This document shows positions 45,322 to 55,169 of a DNA stretch of 64,000 nt, one piece after another. The notes beneath the pieces were generated by a model that did no database searches, was not told the origin of the DNA, and saw only the letters and a list, made by a program, of their open reading frames with translations. This DNA is from Rhizobium sp. BK399 (lineage in GTDB: Bacteria > Pseudomonadota > Alphaproteobacteria > Rhizobiales > Rhizobiaceae): assembly GCF_014194695.1 (NCBI RefSeq), contig NZ_JACIAH010000002.1, positions 1 to 64,000 of the forward strand, read 5' to 3'. Numbering within the stretch: the first letter of the stretch is position 1; each line of letters starts with the position of its first letter. The position numbers and the translations under genes are program-made.

Positions 45322-47415
45322 TTGCTGAACAAGGACTTGCACACGGCAGGCAAGGCAGGCGAGCATGACCGCCGCGACGACCAGACCCCGGGTAACCGGT
45401 TTCTTGGCCGCGTTGTTGCGTGTAGCGGGTCTCGCGCCACGATCGCTGCCGTCGCAGAAGCTGGCGGCACAGAGCTGGCCGAACTGTGGTCGGTCGGAAG
45501 GCTCATTTCGATCAGCGTCGGTCGAAACCGGGTGGTCGCCCTCGTCTACTCCATGAACACCGGCGGTCACAGCTGGGGCGAAGGAGAAGACAACTACTTT
45601 CAAATCGAAACCGAATTGCTTGGCGAAGTTCGCGTTGACGAGGATGGCCGCGAGCAATTCTCGACCGGCATTTCACGCTATCCCTATCTCGGCGCCATCG
45701 CTCACCGCATCCGCTCGACGGACTTGATGCGCATCTATGACGCCGGCAGCGGAACAACAGCCGTGATTGGCAAGCTCACGCAAGACGAGAGCATCGATGC
45801 CGCCATCCATATTCCCTCGATGCTGTCCAAGCATTTCGCAATCGTTGGCTCGACCGGCGTCGGCAAGTCGACAGCCGTGTCTCTGCTCTTGCACAAGGCG
45901 ATCGAGGCTGACCCGAAGCTGCGCGTACTGATCCTCGACCCGCACAACGAGTTTGCTGCCGCCTTCCCGAAGCACTCGGTTGTCATCGATACGGACACGC
46001 TCGACCTGCCGTTCTGGCTGATGAAACTGGAAGAGTTCGCGGAAGTGGTCTTCAGAGGCCGAACACCGATTCCGGAAGAAGTCGACATCCTGCGGGATTT
46101 GCTGCCGGAGGCAAAGCGCGCCTTCCGCGGCAGCGACAATTCGCTCGTCAGGCGCACAACGGAAAAGAGCTCGATTACGGCGGATACGCCGGTTCCCTAT
46201 CGCATGGCCGATCTGCTGGCGCTGATCGACGAACGCATCGGCAGGCTCGAGGGACGCAGCGAAAAGCCTCTGCTCCGGTCGCTGAAGATGCGCGTTCTCG
46301 CTGCCATCAACGATCCGCGCTACCACTTCATGTTCTCCAGCAACACCATCAGCGACACAATCATGGAGACGGTGGCGGAAATCTTCCGCATCCCTGGCGA
46401 CAATAGGCCGATCTGCACCTTCCAGCTATCCGGCATCCCCTCCGAGGTCGTGAACTCAGTCGCTTCGGTTCTTTGCCGCATGGCTTTTGAAATCGCATTG
46501 TGGAGCGACGGTGCCATCCACATGCTCGTCGTCTGCGAAGAAGCGCACCGCTACATTCCGTCGGATCCGAATCTCGGCTTCTTCCCGACACGGCAGGCAA
46601 TCGCCCGCATCGCCAAGGAAGGCCGCAAATACGGCGTGTCGCTGGGGATCATCACCCAGCGTCCAGGCGAACTCGATCAGACGATCTTGTCGCAGTGCTC
46701 GACGCTGTTTGCCATGCGCCTTGCCAATGATCGCGACCAGGAAATCATTCGTTCGGCGATTCCCAACTCGTCGATCTCGACGACCAGCTTCATTTCCTCG
46801 ATCGGCAACGGCGAGGCGATTGCCTTCGGTGAAGCGATCAGCGTTCCAATGCGAATGCGCTTCTCGCGCGTCGAGGAACGCTACTTGCCGAAGGCCAACG
46901 GTGCCAACGTGAAGGTCAGCGACGAGGATCCTGACAACGTCGATCTGCGCAAGATCGTAACCCGCATGCGCGCCACCAGCGGCCCGGATATTTCGGCGTT
47001 CCAGCAAAGCTACTCCGCTGCAATGCCACCAAGCGGTCCTTATGAGGACGAAGAGGACTATGACAACGACTACGACGGCCCGGTAGCACCTTCCTCTTAT
47101 CCGTCAGCGCCATTGCCGGGTCATTCTCTGGCGGCTCCACCACTCGCGCCGATCGAACCATATCGTCGCGACATGTTGCCGGGATCAGGCACCCCGCGAG
47201 AGCCATTTGCCGCTCCTCAGCGCGCGCCTCTTGCAGCGCCGGAAACGTCTATCGATGGCCGCCTGGAAGCCCTACGACGTGAAATGCGCGGAGAACCGCC
47301 ACCCAGGACCGGCGACGGCCCAGCTGTCGCAGGAAGCATTCGCCGTGAACCCGGTATGTCCCTCCGTGACAGCATCCTGAAAAAGCCGCTCAGCAGCCTA
47401 AATAACAAGGACTAG
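45322..47415 (+). CDS. HerA-type ATP-binding protein (DUF87 family)
   Basis: A 697-residue protein. An N-terminal beta-barrel HAS-like domain (residues 25-110) precedes an FtsK/HerA ATPase with Walker A GSTGVGKST at 176-184, Walker B MLVVCEEAHRY and an arginine-finger region near QRPGELD; the last 150 residues are a Pro/Ala-rich disordered tail. HerA proteins translocate DNA with the NurA nuclease; no NurA gene is next to it. A TTG start at 45322 with GGGAG upstream is used, since no ATG fits the N-terminus. Confidence 0.8.
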   Translation: MLNKDLHTAGKAGEHDRRDDQTPGNRFLGRVVACSGSRATIAAVAEAGGTELAELWSVGRLISISVGRNRVVALVYSMNTGGHSWGEGEDNYFQIETELLGEVRVDEDGREQFSTGISRYPYLGAIAHRIRSTDLMRIYDAGSGTTAVIGKLTQDESIDAAIHIPSMLSKHFAIVGSTGVGKSTAVSLLLHKAIEADPKLRVLILDPHNEFAAAFPKHSVVIDTDTLDLPFWLMKLEEFAEVVFRGRTPIPEEVDILRDLLPEAKRAFRGSDNSLVRRTTEKSSITADTPVPYRMADLLALIDERIGRLEGRSEKPLLRSLKMRVLAAINDPRYHFMFSSNTISDTIMETVAEIFRIPGDNRPICTFQLSGIPSEVVNSVASVLCRMAFEIALWSDGAIHMLVVCEEAHRYIPSDPNLGFFPTRQAIARIAKEGRKYGVSLGIITQRPGELDQTILSQCSTLFAMRLANDRDQEIIRSAIPNSSISTTSFISSIGNGEAIAFGEAISVPMRMRFSRVEERYLPKANGANVKVSDEDPDNVDLRKIVTRMRATSGPDISAFQQSYSAAMPPSGPYEDEEDYDNDYDGPVAPSSYPSAPLPGHSLAAPPLAPIEPYRRDMLPGSGTPREPFAAPQRAPLAAPETSIDGRLEALRREMRGEPPPRTGDGPAVAGSIRREPGMSLRDSILKKPLSSLNNKD

Positions 47416-47426
47416 CCGGTACCACG

Positions 47427-48320
47427 CTACCGCAAGCGCTCCCAGCTTTCGTCCATCTGGTTGCGAAACCAGGTCATCTGTCGCTTGGCATATTGCCGCG
47501 TCGCCGCAGCGCCCCGCTCCAGAACCTCGTCGCGCGTAAGCTCGCCATTCAACATCGCCGCAATCTGCGAAACGCCAATGGCTTTCATCACAGGCATGTC
47601 AGGCGACAATGAAAGCGAGAGCAGCGCTTTCACTTCACCCTCAGCCCCCTGCTCCAGCATCTTTTCAAATCGCCCGTTGATCCGCTGGTGAAGGACGGCA
47701 CGCTCCGGTTCGACCACGATCTTGCGAGCCGCCGAGGGGTCGATCATCACCGGTCCCGCTTGCGCCTGAAAATCGATGATCGAGCGGCCGGTTGCTTCGA
47801 TGACCTCGAGCGCCCTCACGATCCGCTGTCCATCCTGCGGACGAAGACTGCCGGCGACCGCAGGGTCGCGCTCTTGCAGTTGCCGATAGAGTTCGTCGGG
47901 TCCCTCATCCTGTAGGCGTGAGCGAAGGCTGTTGCGCACGTCCTCCGGTATCGCAGGCATATCGGAAAGGCCGCCGGTCAACGCTTTGAAATAGAGGCCC
48001 GTTCCGCCTACAAAAATCGGTTTGCGTCCATCGGCACGAAGACGCTGCAGCAGATCCGTAACGTCCCGCAGCCACGCCCCTGTAGAATAGGCACGACTCG
48101 CGGGGACGTGACCGTAGAGGTAATGGGGAATACCCTGTATATCGTCTTCAGATGGCCGCGCGGTCAACACGCGCAGCGTGTCGTAGACCTGCATGCTGTC
48201 GGCATTGACGACTGCCCCACTGTGCTCTTTTGCCAATTCGACGGCGAGCGCGGACTTGCCGCTGGCGGTCGGCCCGGTTATCAGGATCGCGTTCATTGCG
48301 CTCAGAAGGTTTTCCATCAT
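47427..48320 (-). CDS. miaA: tRNA dimethylallyltransferase
   Basis: A 297-residue enzyme that adds dimethylallyl to A37 of UNN-reading tRNAs. P-loop GPTASGKSA, substrate Asp in NADSMQVYDTL, and QDGQRIVRALEVIEATG are present. Starts at 48320 and 48317 are adjacent ATGs after GAGG; 48296 is also possible. The first codon overlaps the start codon of the divergent serB. Confidence 0.94.
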   Translation of the reverse strand: MMENLLSAMNAILITGPTASGKSALAVELAKEHSGAVVNADSMQVYDTLRVLTARPSEDDIQGIPHYLYGHVPASRAYSTGAWLRDVTDLLQRLRADGRKPIFVGGTGLYFKALTGGLSDMPAIPEDVRNSLRSRLQDEGPDELYRQLQERDPAVAGSLRPQDGQRIVRALEVIEATGRSIIDFQAQAGPVMIDPSAARKIVVEPERAVLHQRINGRFEKMLEQGAEGEVKALLSLSLSPDMPVMKAIGVSQIAAMLNGELTRDEVLERGAAATRQYAKRQMTWFRNQMDESWERLR

Positions 48321-49209
48321 GGCCCTCGTTGCCACGCTTGTTGCCAATCCGTCAAATCCTGTTCTCACGCAGTCGATTGCCGAGCAGGCGACCGATGCAG
48401 TGAAAGCTTCCGGCCTCTACTGGCTGGCTGACGGAATTGCCTGCGATATCGCACTGAGGGATGGAGCCGACGTCGAAGCCGCTCGAGCCGGCATTCTCGC
48501 CGCCATCGGCAGCGCTGCCATCGACCTCGTCATCCAGGATGCCGAGACACGCCGCAAGAGACTTCTGATCGCCGATATGGACTCAACCATGATTGGCCAG
48601 GAATGCATCGACGAACTCGCTGCCGAAGTGGGGCTAAAGGAGAAGGTCGCCGCGATCACGGCTCGCGCCATGAACGGCGAGATCGCTTTCGAACCAGCCC
48701 TCCGTGAGCGCGTTGCGCTCTTGAAAGGGCTACCGATCTCGGTCGTCGACGACGTTATTTCCAGACGCATCACGCTCACTCCAGGTGGCCCAGAATTGAT
48801 CGCCACCATGAAGTCGAAGGGACATTATACAGCGCTGGTCTCCGGCGGCTTTACCGTCTTCACCGGCCCCATCGCAAAGACGCTCGGCTTCGATGAGAAC
48901 CGCGCGAATGTTCTGCTGGAAGAGGCTGGTGTTCTTTCCGGCTTCGTCTCTGAACCTATCCTCGGCAAGCAAGCCAAGGTCGATGCGCTGAACGACATTT
49001 CCGAAAGGCTCGGCATTTCTCCCGACGACGCCATTGCCGTTGGCGACGGCGCCAACGACCTCGGCATGCTTCAATTGGCTGGATCCGGCGTCGCTTTGCA
49101 CGCTAAACCAACCGTCGCAGCCCAGGCGAAGATACAGATCAATCACGGCGATCTCAGCGCCCTGCTCTATATCCAGGGCTACCGCAAGACCGATTTCGTA
49201 GTGCCATGA
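48319..49209 (+). CDS. serB: Phosphoserine phosphatase
   Basis: A 296-residue HAD-family enzyme doing the last step of serine synthesis. Catalytic motif D86-M-D88-S-T, Ser/Gly motif LVSGGFTVFTG, and acidic motif AVGDGANDLGML; residues 1-80 form the ACT-like N-terminal domain. AGAAGG precedes the ATG at 48319. Its stop overlaps the next gene as ATGA. Confidence 0.94.
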   Translation: MALVATLVANPSNPVLTQSIAEQATDAVKASGLYWLADGIACDIALRDGADVEAARAGILAAIGSAAIDLVIQDAETRRKRLLIADMDSTMIGQECIDELAAEVGLKEKVAAITARAMNGEIAFEPALRERVALLKGLPISVVDDVISRRITLTPGGPELIATMKSKGHYTALVSGGFTVFTGPIAKTLGFDENRANVLLEEAGVLSGFVSEPILGKQAKVDALNDISERLGISPDDAIAVGDGANDLGMLQLAGSGVALHAKPTVAAQAKIQINHGDLSALLYIQGYRKTDFVVP

Positions 49210-49772
49210 CGGTAATCCTAGAGACCGATCGCCTGCTTTTGCGCAACTGGACCGACGGTGATCGGCCGCTGTTCCACGAGATCAACTCCGATCCTGAGGT
49301 GATGGAATTCTTCGCCTTCCGTCGCGACCGCGCTGAAGCGGATTCGATGCTCGACACGATCCGCGACAGTATCGCCGAGACCGGCCTCGGCTTCTATGCG
49401 ATAGCCCTGAAGGAAACCAATGAGCCGATCGGTTTCTGCGGTCTCTGGAGACCCAAGCTCGAACCGTTTCTGCCAGCGGGCACGATCGAAGTCGGCTGGC
49501 GTCTCGCGAAAAGGCACTGGGGCAGCGGATATGCGACAGAAGCGGGAATGGCCGCACTGCGCCATGGCTTCACCGAGTTCGACCCCAGCGAAATCGTTTC
49601 GTTTGCTGTAACCGACAACCATCGTTCGACCGCTGTCATGCAGCGGCTTGGCTTGCATCATGAACCTGATCGCGATTTCGACCACCCCAGCATTCCGGAC
49701 ACGCATCCGCATCTGAAACGCCACGTTCTTTACACGATCAGCCGTCAGCAATGGGAATGCGGGATCCGCTAA
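49206..49772 (+). CDS. GNAT family N-acetyltransferase (RimJ/RimL-like)
   Basis: A 188-residue acetyltransferase starting LETDRLLLRNWTDGDRPLFH with the acetyl-CoA region RLAKRHWGSGYATEAGMAAL. It is coupled to serB by a four-base overlap. The acceptor (ribosomal protein or small molecule) is unknown. Confidence 0.86.
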   Translation: MTVILETDRLLLRNWTDGDRPLFHEINSDPEVMEFFAFRRDRAEADSMLDTIRDSIAETGLGFYAIALKETNEPIGFCGLWRPKLEPFLPAGTIEVGWRLAKRHWGSGYATEAGMAALRHGFTEFDPSEIVSFAVTDNHRSTAVMQRLGLHHEPDRDFDHPSIPDTHPHLKRHVLYTISRQQWECGIR

Positions 49773-49891
49773 CGCCAATTGCCGGCGCACGGCACCATAA
49801 GAAGTTGGTGCCGCTTGCCTTCGTCGCCGCACGGACTTCCGACGACGAAGCCATTTGACGCTTATTGAGGGATGAGCGAGCCCTCGTCTCG

Positions 49892-51487
49892 CTACTCCAT
49901 CGGCACAGCTACGAAGCGCAAGTCGCCGTTTGCCGACGCGATCATCATCTGCGCGTTCCGCCGGCCTTCCTGCTTTAGCGACTGCACCTTCGCGGCGACG
50001 GCCTCGGGCGAGCGCATAAACTCCTGCGCCACCTCAACGATCACGTCACCAGGCTTCAAGCCCTTTTCCGCCGCCAAAGAGCCGGCTGCGACCTCAGCGA
50101 CAAGCACGCCATCGACACTTTCAGCGATACCGAAGGTTTTCCGGGTCTCCGCGCTTAGCTCAGACAGCGACAGGCCGAGTACATTCTTCGGATTCGTTGC
50201 ATCGGGTGCAGCCTGATCCGTCTTGCCCTTGCCATCCGGCATGGGTTGGGTCTGCTGGTCATCGGGCTCATCCATATCCTGGTTTTCATCAGGATCCGGA
50301 TTGATGACACCGCCCTTGTTGTTGGCGTCGGCATCGTTCGAGGCGGCCTGATCGCTATCCTCCAGGCGGCCGAGCTTCACCTTCACGGTCTGCTCCTTGC
50401 CGTCACGAAGCACGACAACGTCGACTTCCTTGCCGACGGGGCTTTCCGCCACCACGCGCGGCAAATCACGCATTTCGTTGACCGGCTTGCCGTCGAACTT
50501 GAGGATGACGTCGCCAGCCTTGATCGAACCGTCATCAACGGGACCACCCTTGATGACGCCCGCCACCAGCGCACCCTTGGCGCTCGATAGGCCGAGGCTG
50601 TCAGCAACATCGTCGGTAACCGGCTGAATGCGGACACCGAGCCACCCGCGGCGCGTCTCGCCGAACTCGCGCAACTGTTCGACGACGCCTGCAGCCAACT
50701 CCGACGGCACCGAGAAACCGATACCGATCGATCCGCCGCTCGGCGAAATGATCGCCGTGTTGATGCCTATAACCTCACCCTTCATGTTGAAGAGCGGGCC
50801 GCCGGAATTGCCCTTGTTGATGGCCGCATCCGTCTGGATGAAGTTGTCGTAGGGTCCGGCGTTGATGTTGCGACCGCGTCCCGAAATGATGCCGACAGTC
50901 ACCGACCCGCCGAAGCCGAACGGATTGCCGATCGCCATGACCCAGTCACCGATGCGCATTCCGCTGGAATCGCCGAATTTCACGGCCGTCAGCGGCGCCT
51001 TTGGCTCAACCTTCAGCACCGAAAGATCGGTCTTGGTATCGGTGCCGATCAGCTTCGCCTTCAGCTTAGTGCCATCCGCGAAATTGACCTCGATATCGTC
51101 GGCGCCTTCAATCACGTGGTTGTTCGTGACGATGTAGCCCTGAGGGTCGATCACAAAGCCCGATCCCAGCGAATTGACGTTGTGGTTGCCGCCCTTGTTA
51201 CCCTTCTGCTTGTTGAAAAAGTCGTTGAAGAATTCCTGGAAGGGAGAACCGTCGGGCGCGCGCGGGGCCGGGCCAACACCCTCGTCATCCTTGACATTCT
51301 GCGAAGTCGAAATGTTTACAACGGCATTGAGGAGGCCTTCTGCGAGATCGGCAACGGATGCCGGGCCGTTCATCGGCGGCGTGCCCTGCGCTTGCACCGA
51401 GCCGGTGAAACCAACATTTGCCAGAAGTGCGGCGCCGGCCAGGAGAGCGAGCGATCGTCTGAAGGTCGGGCGGGTCGTCGGGGCCAT
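49892..51487 (-). CDS. degP: Do/HtrA family periplasmic serine endopeptidase
   Basis: A 531-residue exported protease/chaperone. After the signal peptide the trypsin-like domain carries H124 (TNNHVIEG), D154 (TKTDLSVL) and S228 (GNSGGPL), followed by two PDZ domains joined by an Asp/Asn/Gln-rich linker (QAASNDADANNKGGVINPDP). The ATG at 51487 is used; a TTG lies three bases upstream. It stands just past the hflKC operon on the same strand, as in other rhizobia, and refolds or degrades damaged envelope proteins. Confidence 0.93.
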   Translation of the reverse strand: MAPTTRPTFRRSLALLAGAALLANVGFTGSVQAQGTPPMNGPASVADLAEGLLNAVVNISTSQNVKDDEGVGPAPRAPDGSPFQEFFNDFFNKQKGNKGGNHNVNSLGSGFVIDPQGYIVTNNHVIEGADDIEVNFADGTKLKAKLIGTDTKTDLSVLKVEPKAPLTAVKFGDSSGMRIGDWVMAIGNPFGFGGSVTVGIISGRGRNINAGPYDNFIQTDAAINKGNSGGPLFNMKGEVIGINTAIISPSGGSIGIGFSVPSELAAGVVEQLREFGETRRGWLGVRIQPVTDDVADSLGLSSAKGALVAGVIKGGPVDDGSIKAGDVILKFDGKPVNEMRDLPRVVAESPVGKEVDVVVLRDGKEQTVKVKLGRLEDSDQAASNDADANNKGGVINPDPDENQDMDEPDDQQTQPMPDGKGKTDQAAPDATNPKNVLGLSLSELSAETRKTFGIAESVDGVLVAEVAAGSLAAEKGLKPGDVIVEVAQEFMRSPEAVAAKVQSLKQEGRRNAQMMIASANGDLRFVAVPME

Positions 51488-51615
51488 CAAGCATCCTCAT
51501 TTCAAATAAAACGCACTCTGAGCACCAGCATAAGGCGGAATGATGGAGGGTGAAATCACCTTTTCGCGAAATCCCGTGCAATCCTGTTCACCGCGCTCGC
51601 AGCCCTCGTGCCGCC

Positions 51616-51646
51616 ACGCAAAAAGGCCGGCAGATTAGCCGGCCTT
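51616..51646 (-). terminator. Rho-independent terminator of hflKC
   Basis: On the minus strand AAGGCCGGC, loop TAATCT, GCCGGCCTT, then TTTGCG: a 9-bp perfect stem 34 bases after the hflC stop. Confidence 0.8.
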
Positions 51647-51679
51647 CGCATTTTTTTGTCAGGCGTCGCAACGCGGCGA

Positions 51680-52606
51680 TCAGTTGGTCGGTGCTGTCGG
51701 CATCGCCGGCGCTGCGTTTCGAGGCGCGCCGCTTGCATCGTTGAAGAAACGGAAGAACTGCGAGTTCGGCGAGATCACCAACGTCGTGTCTTGCGAGGTC
51801 AGAGCCGTCGAATAAGCGGCCATCGAACGGTAGAACTCGAAGAACGCAGGATCCTTGCTGAATGCATCCGCAAACAAGCGGTTGCGCTCGGCGTCGCCCT
51901 GACCGCGCAGGACTTCAGAATCGCGTTGCGCTTCGGCGGTGATTTCGACCACCTGCCTGTCTGCGATAGCCCGGCGACGCTGACCCTCTTCCGTACCCTG
52001 CGCACGCAGGAGTTCAGCTTCGGCAAGACGCTCGGCGCGCATCCGGTCATAGGTCTTCGGCGCGACTTCGCGCGTCAGATCCGTACGACGGATGCGGACG
52101 TCCTGAATGTTGAGACCAAGATCTTCAGCATCGCGATGCAAGTCGTCGCGAACCTCAAGCATCATTGCCACACGCTCTTCAGACAGTGCAGCATCGAAGT
52201 CGCGCAGACCGTAGACACGTCGAAGCGAAGAATCGAGTTGCGTGCGAAGGCGTGCCTCCGCGGCCTCGCGATCGCCCGAGACGGTTTCGCGGAACTTGCG
52301 GACATCCCTGATGTCGTAGACCACGAAGGCATCAACATCGAAGGTCGCGCCGCCACGAACCTGAACACGAATGTTGTCGAGGTCGAAGCGCAGTGCCTGC
52401 CGTTCCACGATCTGGACGCGGTCGGCATCCATGAAGGCAAACGGCAACTTGAAGTAGATACCCGGCTCGGTCTTCACCGACTGGATCTGACCGAAGCGGA
52501 CAACAATCGCCTGCTCACGCGCATTCACGACGAAGACCGACGAGTAGAGCGCAATCAAGACGACGGCGAGAAGGCCGAGAATGAGGGGAAGCCTGTTCGA
52601 TGTCAT
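51680..52606 (-). CDS. hflC: HflC, membrane modulator of FtsH
   Basis: A 308-residue SPFH/band-7 protein: N-terminal membrane anchor (LPLILGLLAVVLIALYSSVF), band-7 domain (NAREQAIVVRFGQIQSV), and a long helical segment (LAEAELLRAQGTEEGQRRRA). With HflK it forms the large ring around FtsH. It starts four bases after hflK ends. Confidence 0.94.
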   Translation of the reverse strand: MTSNRLPLILGLLAVVLIALYSSVFVVNAREQAIVVRFGQIQSVKTEPGIYFKLPFAFMDADRVQIVERQALRFDLDNIRVQVRGGATFDVDAFVVYDIRDVRKFRETVSGDREAAEARLRTQLDSSLRRVYGLRDFDAALSEERVAMMLEVRDDLHRDAEDLGLNIQDVRIRRTDLTREVAPKTYDRMRAERLAEAELLRAQGTEEGQRRRAIADRQVVEITAEAQRDSEVLRGQGDAERNRLFADAFSKDPAFFEFYRSMAAYSTALTSQDTTLVISPNSQFFRFFNDASGAPRNAAPAMPTAPTN

Positions 52607-52609
52607 GGC

Positions 52610-53695
52610 TCAACCTCCCTGCTGCGCCGGTTTGCCGATCTCATTAAGCGGCAAGTAAGGCACAACCCCTTGCTTCTCGTCGATCACGACCTTCTTGGAA
52701 TTCTTCAGAACCTGCTCCATCGTTTCAAGGAAGAGACGTGTACGAGTGACCTCGGGCGCCTTCGCATATTGTTCGTTGATGAACGAGAAGCGCTGAGCCT
52801 CACCTTCGGCTTCCTTGACCACGCGGTTCTTGTAGGCCGCTGCCGCTTCGCGGATCTGGGCGGCGTCACCGCGCGCCTGACCGAGCTTCTGGTTGGCGTA
52901 CTGATTGGCCTCTTCGACCAGTCGCTGCTTGTCCTGGTCGGCTCGCTGCACTTCTTCGAAGGCATCGGCGACTTCACGTGGCGGAGCCACGTCCTGAATC
53001 GTCACGGCGCCGATGGAAATACCAGCCCTGTAGCGATCCATGGTTCCTTGGACGATGTTGGCGACTTCCGTTTCAATCGGCTGACGATTGTCGCGGAAGG
53101 CATCCTGGGCCGGACGGCGACCGACAACTTCGCGCATGGCGCTTTCGGCGACCTGCTGCAGCGTCTCAGCCGGGTTCTCCACGTTGAAAAGATAGGCCTT
53201 GGGATCGCTGACCGTGAAGAAGACTGAAAACTGAACGTTCAGGATGTTCTGGTCACCGGAAAGCATCAGCCCGCTCGACGAGGATGTCGACGTCGATGCC
53301 GCACCGATATTCTGCTGCTGCATCGTCACCTTGACGATCTCGACGGTTTCCATCGGCCACAGGTGGAAATGCAGGCCCGGGGTCGAAACCTCTTCCTTGG
53401 GATTGCCGAAACGCAGTTCGACGCCGCGCTCGTCCGGCTGGACGATATAGATGCACTGGAAGAGCCAGAACACCACCAAAATCGCCGCAACGATGACAAG
53501 CACGCCGCCGTTGAACCCGCCAGGCACAATGTTGCGCAGCTGGTCCTGACCGCGCCGGATAATATCCTCAAGATCAGGCGGCCCACCCTTGCCGCCACCG
53601 CGCGGGCGATTGGGCCCTTGCCCCCATGGTCCCTGATTGTTACCGCCGCCGCCGCCCCAAGGGCCGCCGCCGCCATTCTGATTGCTCCAGGGCAT
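52610..53695 (-). CDS. hflK: HflK, membrane modulator of FtsH
   Basis: A 361-residue SPFH protein with a Gly/Asn/Pro-rich cytoplasmic N-terminus (NGGGGPWGGGGGNNQGPWGQ), a membrane helix (GGVLVIVAAILVVFWLFQCI), the band-7 domain (VQPDERGVELRFG) and C-terminal coiled coil. The ATG at 53695 is used. Partner of HflC in one operon. Confidence 0.94.
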   Translation of the reverse strand: MPWSNQNGGGGPWGGGGGNNQGPWGQGPNRPRGGGKGGPPDLEDIIRRGQDQLRNIVPGGFNGGVLVIVAAILVVFWLFQCIYIVQPDERGVELRFGNPKEEVSTPGLHFHLWPMETVEIVKVTMQQQNIGAASTSTSSSSGLMLSGDQNILNVQFSVFFTVSDPKAYLFNVENPAETLQQVAESAMREVVGRRPAQDAFRDNRQPIETEVANIVQGTMDRYRAGISIGAVTIQDVAPPREVADAFEEVQRADQDKQRLVEEANQYANQKLGQARGDAAQIREAAAAYKNRVVKEAEGEAQRFSFINEQYAKAPEVTRTRLFLETMEQVLKNSKKVVIDEKQGVVPYLPLNEIGKPAQQGG

Positions 53696-53846
53696 CAAAA
53701 CCTCTTATTCGTTGAACTCCGATCGCCTAACCCACGGGGGCGGCGGATAGCTGCGATCGTGACCGTTATAGGTATCGCCGCATCTGCTTTCAACGCAGCA
53801 TGAGGAACTTGACGATATTTATTGGAAAATAGTTGGTTTTCAGCGG

Positions 53847-54362
53847 TTAGCGCCGGTCATAGACCACGAATTTCGTGGGATAGCTATCCTTGTCGCCTGC
53901 AGGCACGTCGATCGTCTCCGTCGCCCTCCAGAGCGCTGGGTCAATCGCCGGAAATGACGTATCGCCTTCGACCGCGGTTTCGACATGCGTCACGCACAGC
54001 CGATCGGCGAGATCGATGGCCTGCTCATAGATCTGCCCACCACCGATGATGCAGATTTCGCTCCCACCATTTTGCTTGGCAAGGTCCTCTGCAAGGCTGA
54101 TGGCCTCGGTCAGCGAACGAGCCATATGCACGTCCGGATTCGCTACCGCGGCAGACTGCCGGGAAATCGCAATGTTTGGTCGCCCGGGCAGCGGCTTACC
54201 AAGGGAGTCATAGGTCTTCCGCCCCATGACAACAGGCTTGCCCAGTGTCAGCGCCTTGAAGCGCTTGAGATCGGTGGAGAGCCGCCATGGCATGTCACCA
54301 TCCCGCCCGATGATGCCGTTCTCGGAAACGGCGACCACGATCGTCTTGCGAATGTCAGACAT
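53847..54362 (-). CDS. folA: Dihydrofolate reductase
   Basis: A 171-residue NADPH-dependent enzyme regenerating tetrahydrofolate. The active-site segment is ENGIIGRDGDMPWRLSTDLK (proton-relay Asp), the NADPH motif VVMGRKTYDSLGKPLPGR, and IIGGGQIYEQA follows. GGAGAGG precedes the ATG at 54362. It lies 12 bases after thyA, forming the common thyA-folA operon that couples dTMP production to folate recycling. Confidence 0.94.
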   Translation of the reverse strand: MSDIRKTIVVAVSENGIIGRDGDMPWRLSTDLKRFKALTLGKPVVMGRKTYDSLGKPLPGRPNIAISRQSAAVANPDVHMARSLTEAISLAEDLAKQNGGSEICIIGGGQIYEQAIDLADRLCVTHVETAVEGDTSFPAIDPALWRATETIDVPAGDKDSYPTKFVVYDRR

Positions 54363-54374
54363 CGACCTCTCCAA

Positions 54375-55169
54375 TCAGACCGCGATCGGGGCCTTGATGC
54401 TGGCGTCGGCTTCGTAGCCGACCAACTCGAAATCCTCGAACTTGAAGCCGAAGATATCCTTCACATCGGGGTTGATCCGCATGAACGGCAACGGCTTCGG
54501 CGTGCGGGTCAGTTGCAGCTTCGCCTGCTCGAAATGGTTGTGATAGAGATGCGCATCCCCAAGCGTATGCACAAAATCACCGAGTTTCAGACCGGCAACC
54601 TGCGCCACCATCATCGTCAGCAAAGCGTACGAGGCAATGTTGAATGGCACCCCGAGAAAGATATCAGCGGAGCGCTGATAAAGCTGGCAGGAAAGCTTGC
54701 CGTCGGCGACGTAGAACTGGAACAGGCAATGGCATGGCGGAAGCGCCATGTCATCGACCTCGGCAGGATTCCACGCAGAAACGATATGGCGGCGCGAGTT
54801 CGGATTCTTGACGATGCCGGCAACAAGTTTGGCGATCTGATCTATATGGCCGCCATCCGGCGAAGGCCACGAGCGCCACTGCGCGCCATAGACCGGCCCC
54901 AGATCGCCATTCTCGTCCGCCCATTCATCCCAAATCGAAACGCCATTGTCCTTGAGGTAGCGGATATTGGTGTCGCCACGTAGGAACCAGAGCAGCTCGT
55001 GGATGATGGACCGCAGATGCAGCTTCTTTGTCGTAAGAACCGGAAAGCCTTCCTGCAGGTCGAACCGCATCTGATAGCCGAACACAGAGCGCGTGCCCGT
55101 GCCGGTACGATCGCCGCGATCGGTTCCGTGTTCCATCACATGCTTCAGAAGATCGAGATACTGCTTCAT
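54375..55169 (-). CDS. thyA: Thymidylate synthase
   Basis: A 264-residue enzyme methylating dUMP with methylene-tetrahydrofolate. Catalytic cysteine in [14 protein letters not shown], phosphate-binding [13 protein letters not shown], and the folate-site GDAHLYHNH. Standard length. First gene of the pair with folA. Confidence 0.96.
   Translation of the reverse strand: MKQYLDLLKHVMEHGTDRGDRTGTGTRSVFGYQMRFDLQEGFPVLTTKKLHLRSIIHELLWFLRGDTNIRYLKDNGVSIWDEWADENGDLGPVYGAQWRSWPSPDGGHIDQIAKLVAGIVKNPNSRRHIVSAWNPAEVDDMALPPCHCLFQFYVADGKLSCQLYQRSADIFLGVPFNIASYALLTMMVAQVAGLKLGDFVHTLGDAHLYHNHFEQAKLQLTRTPKPLPFMRINPDVKDIFGFKFEDFELVGYEADASIKAPIAV

Noticed and set aside
51608..53227. 539-codon plus-strand frame across hflC and hflK
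   Set aside because: Antisense to two well-conserved genes; composition mirrors them and no family pattern is seen.
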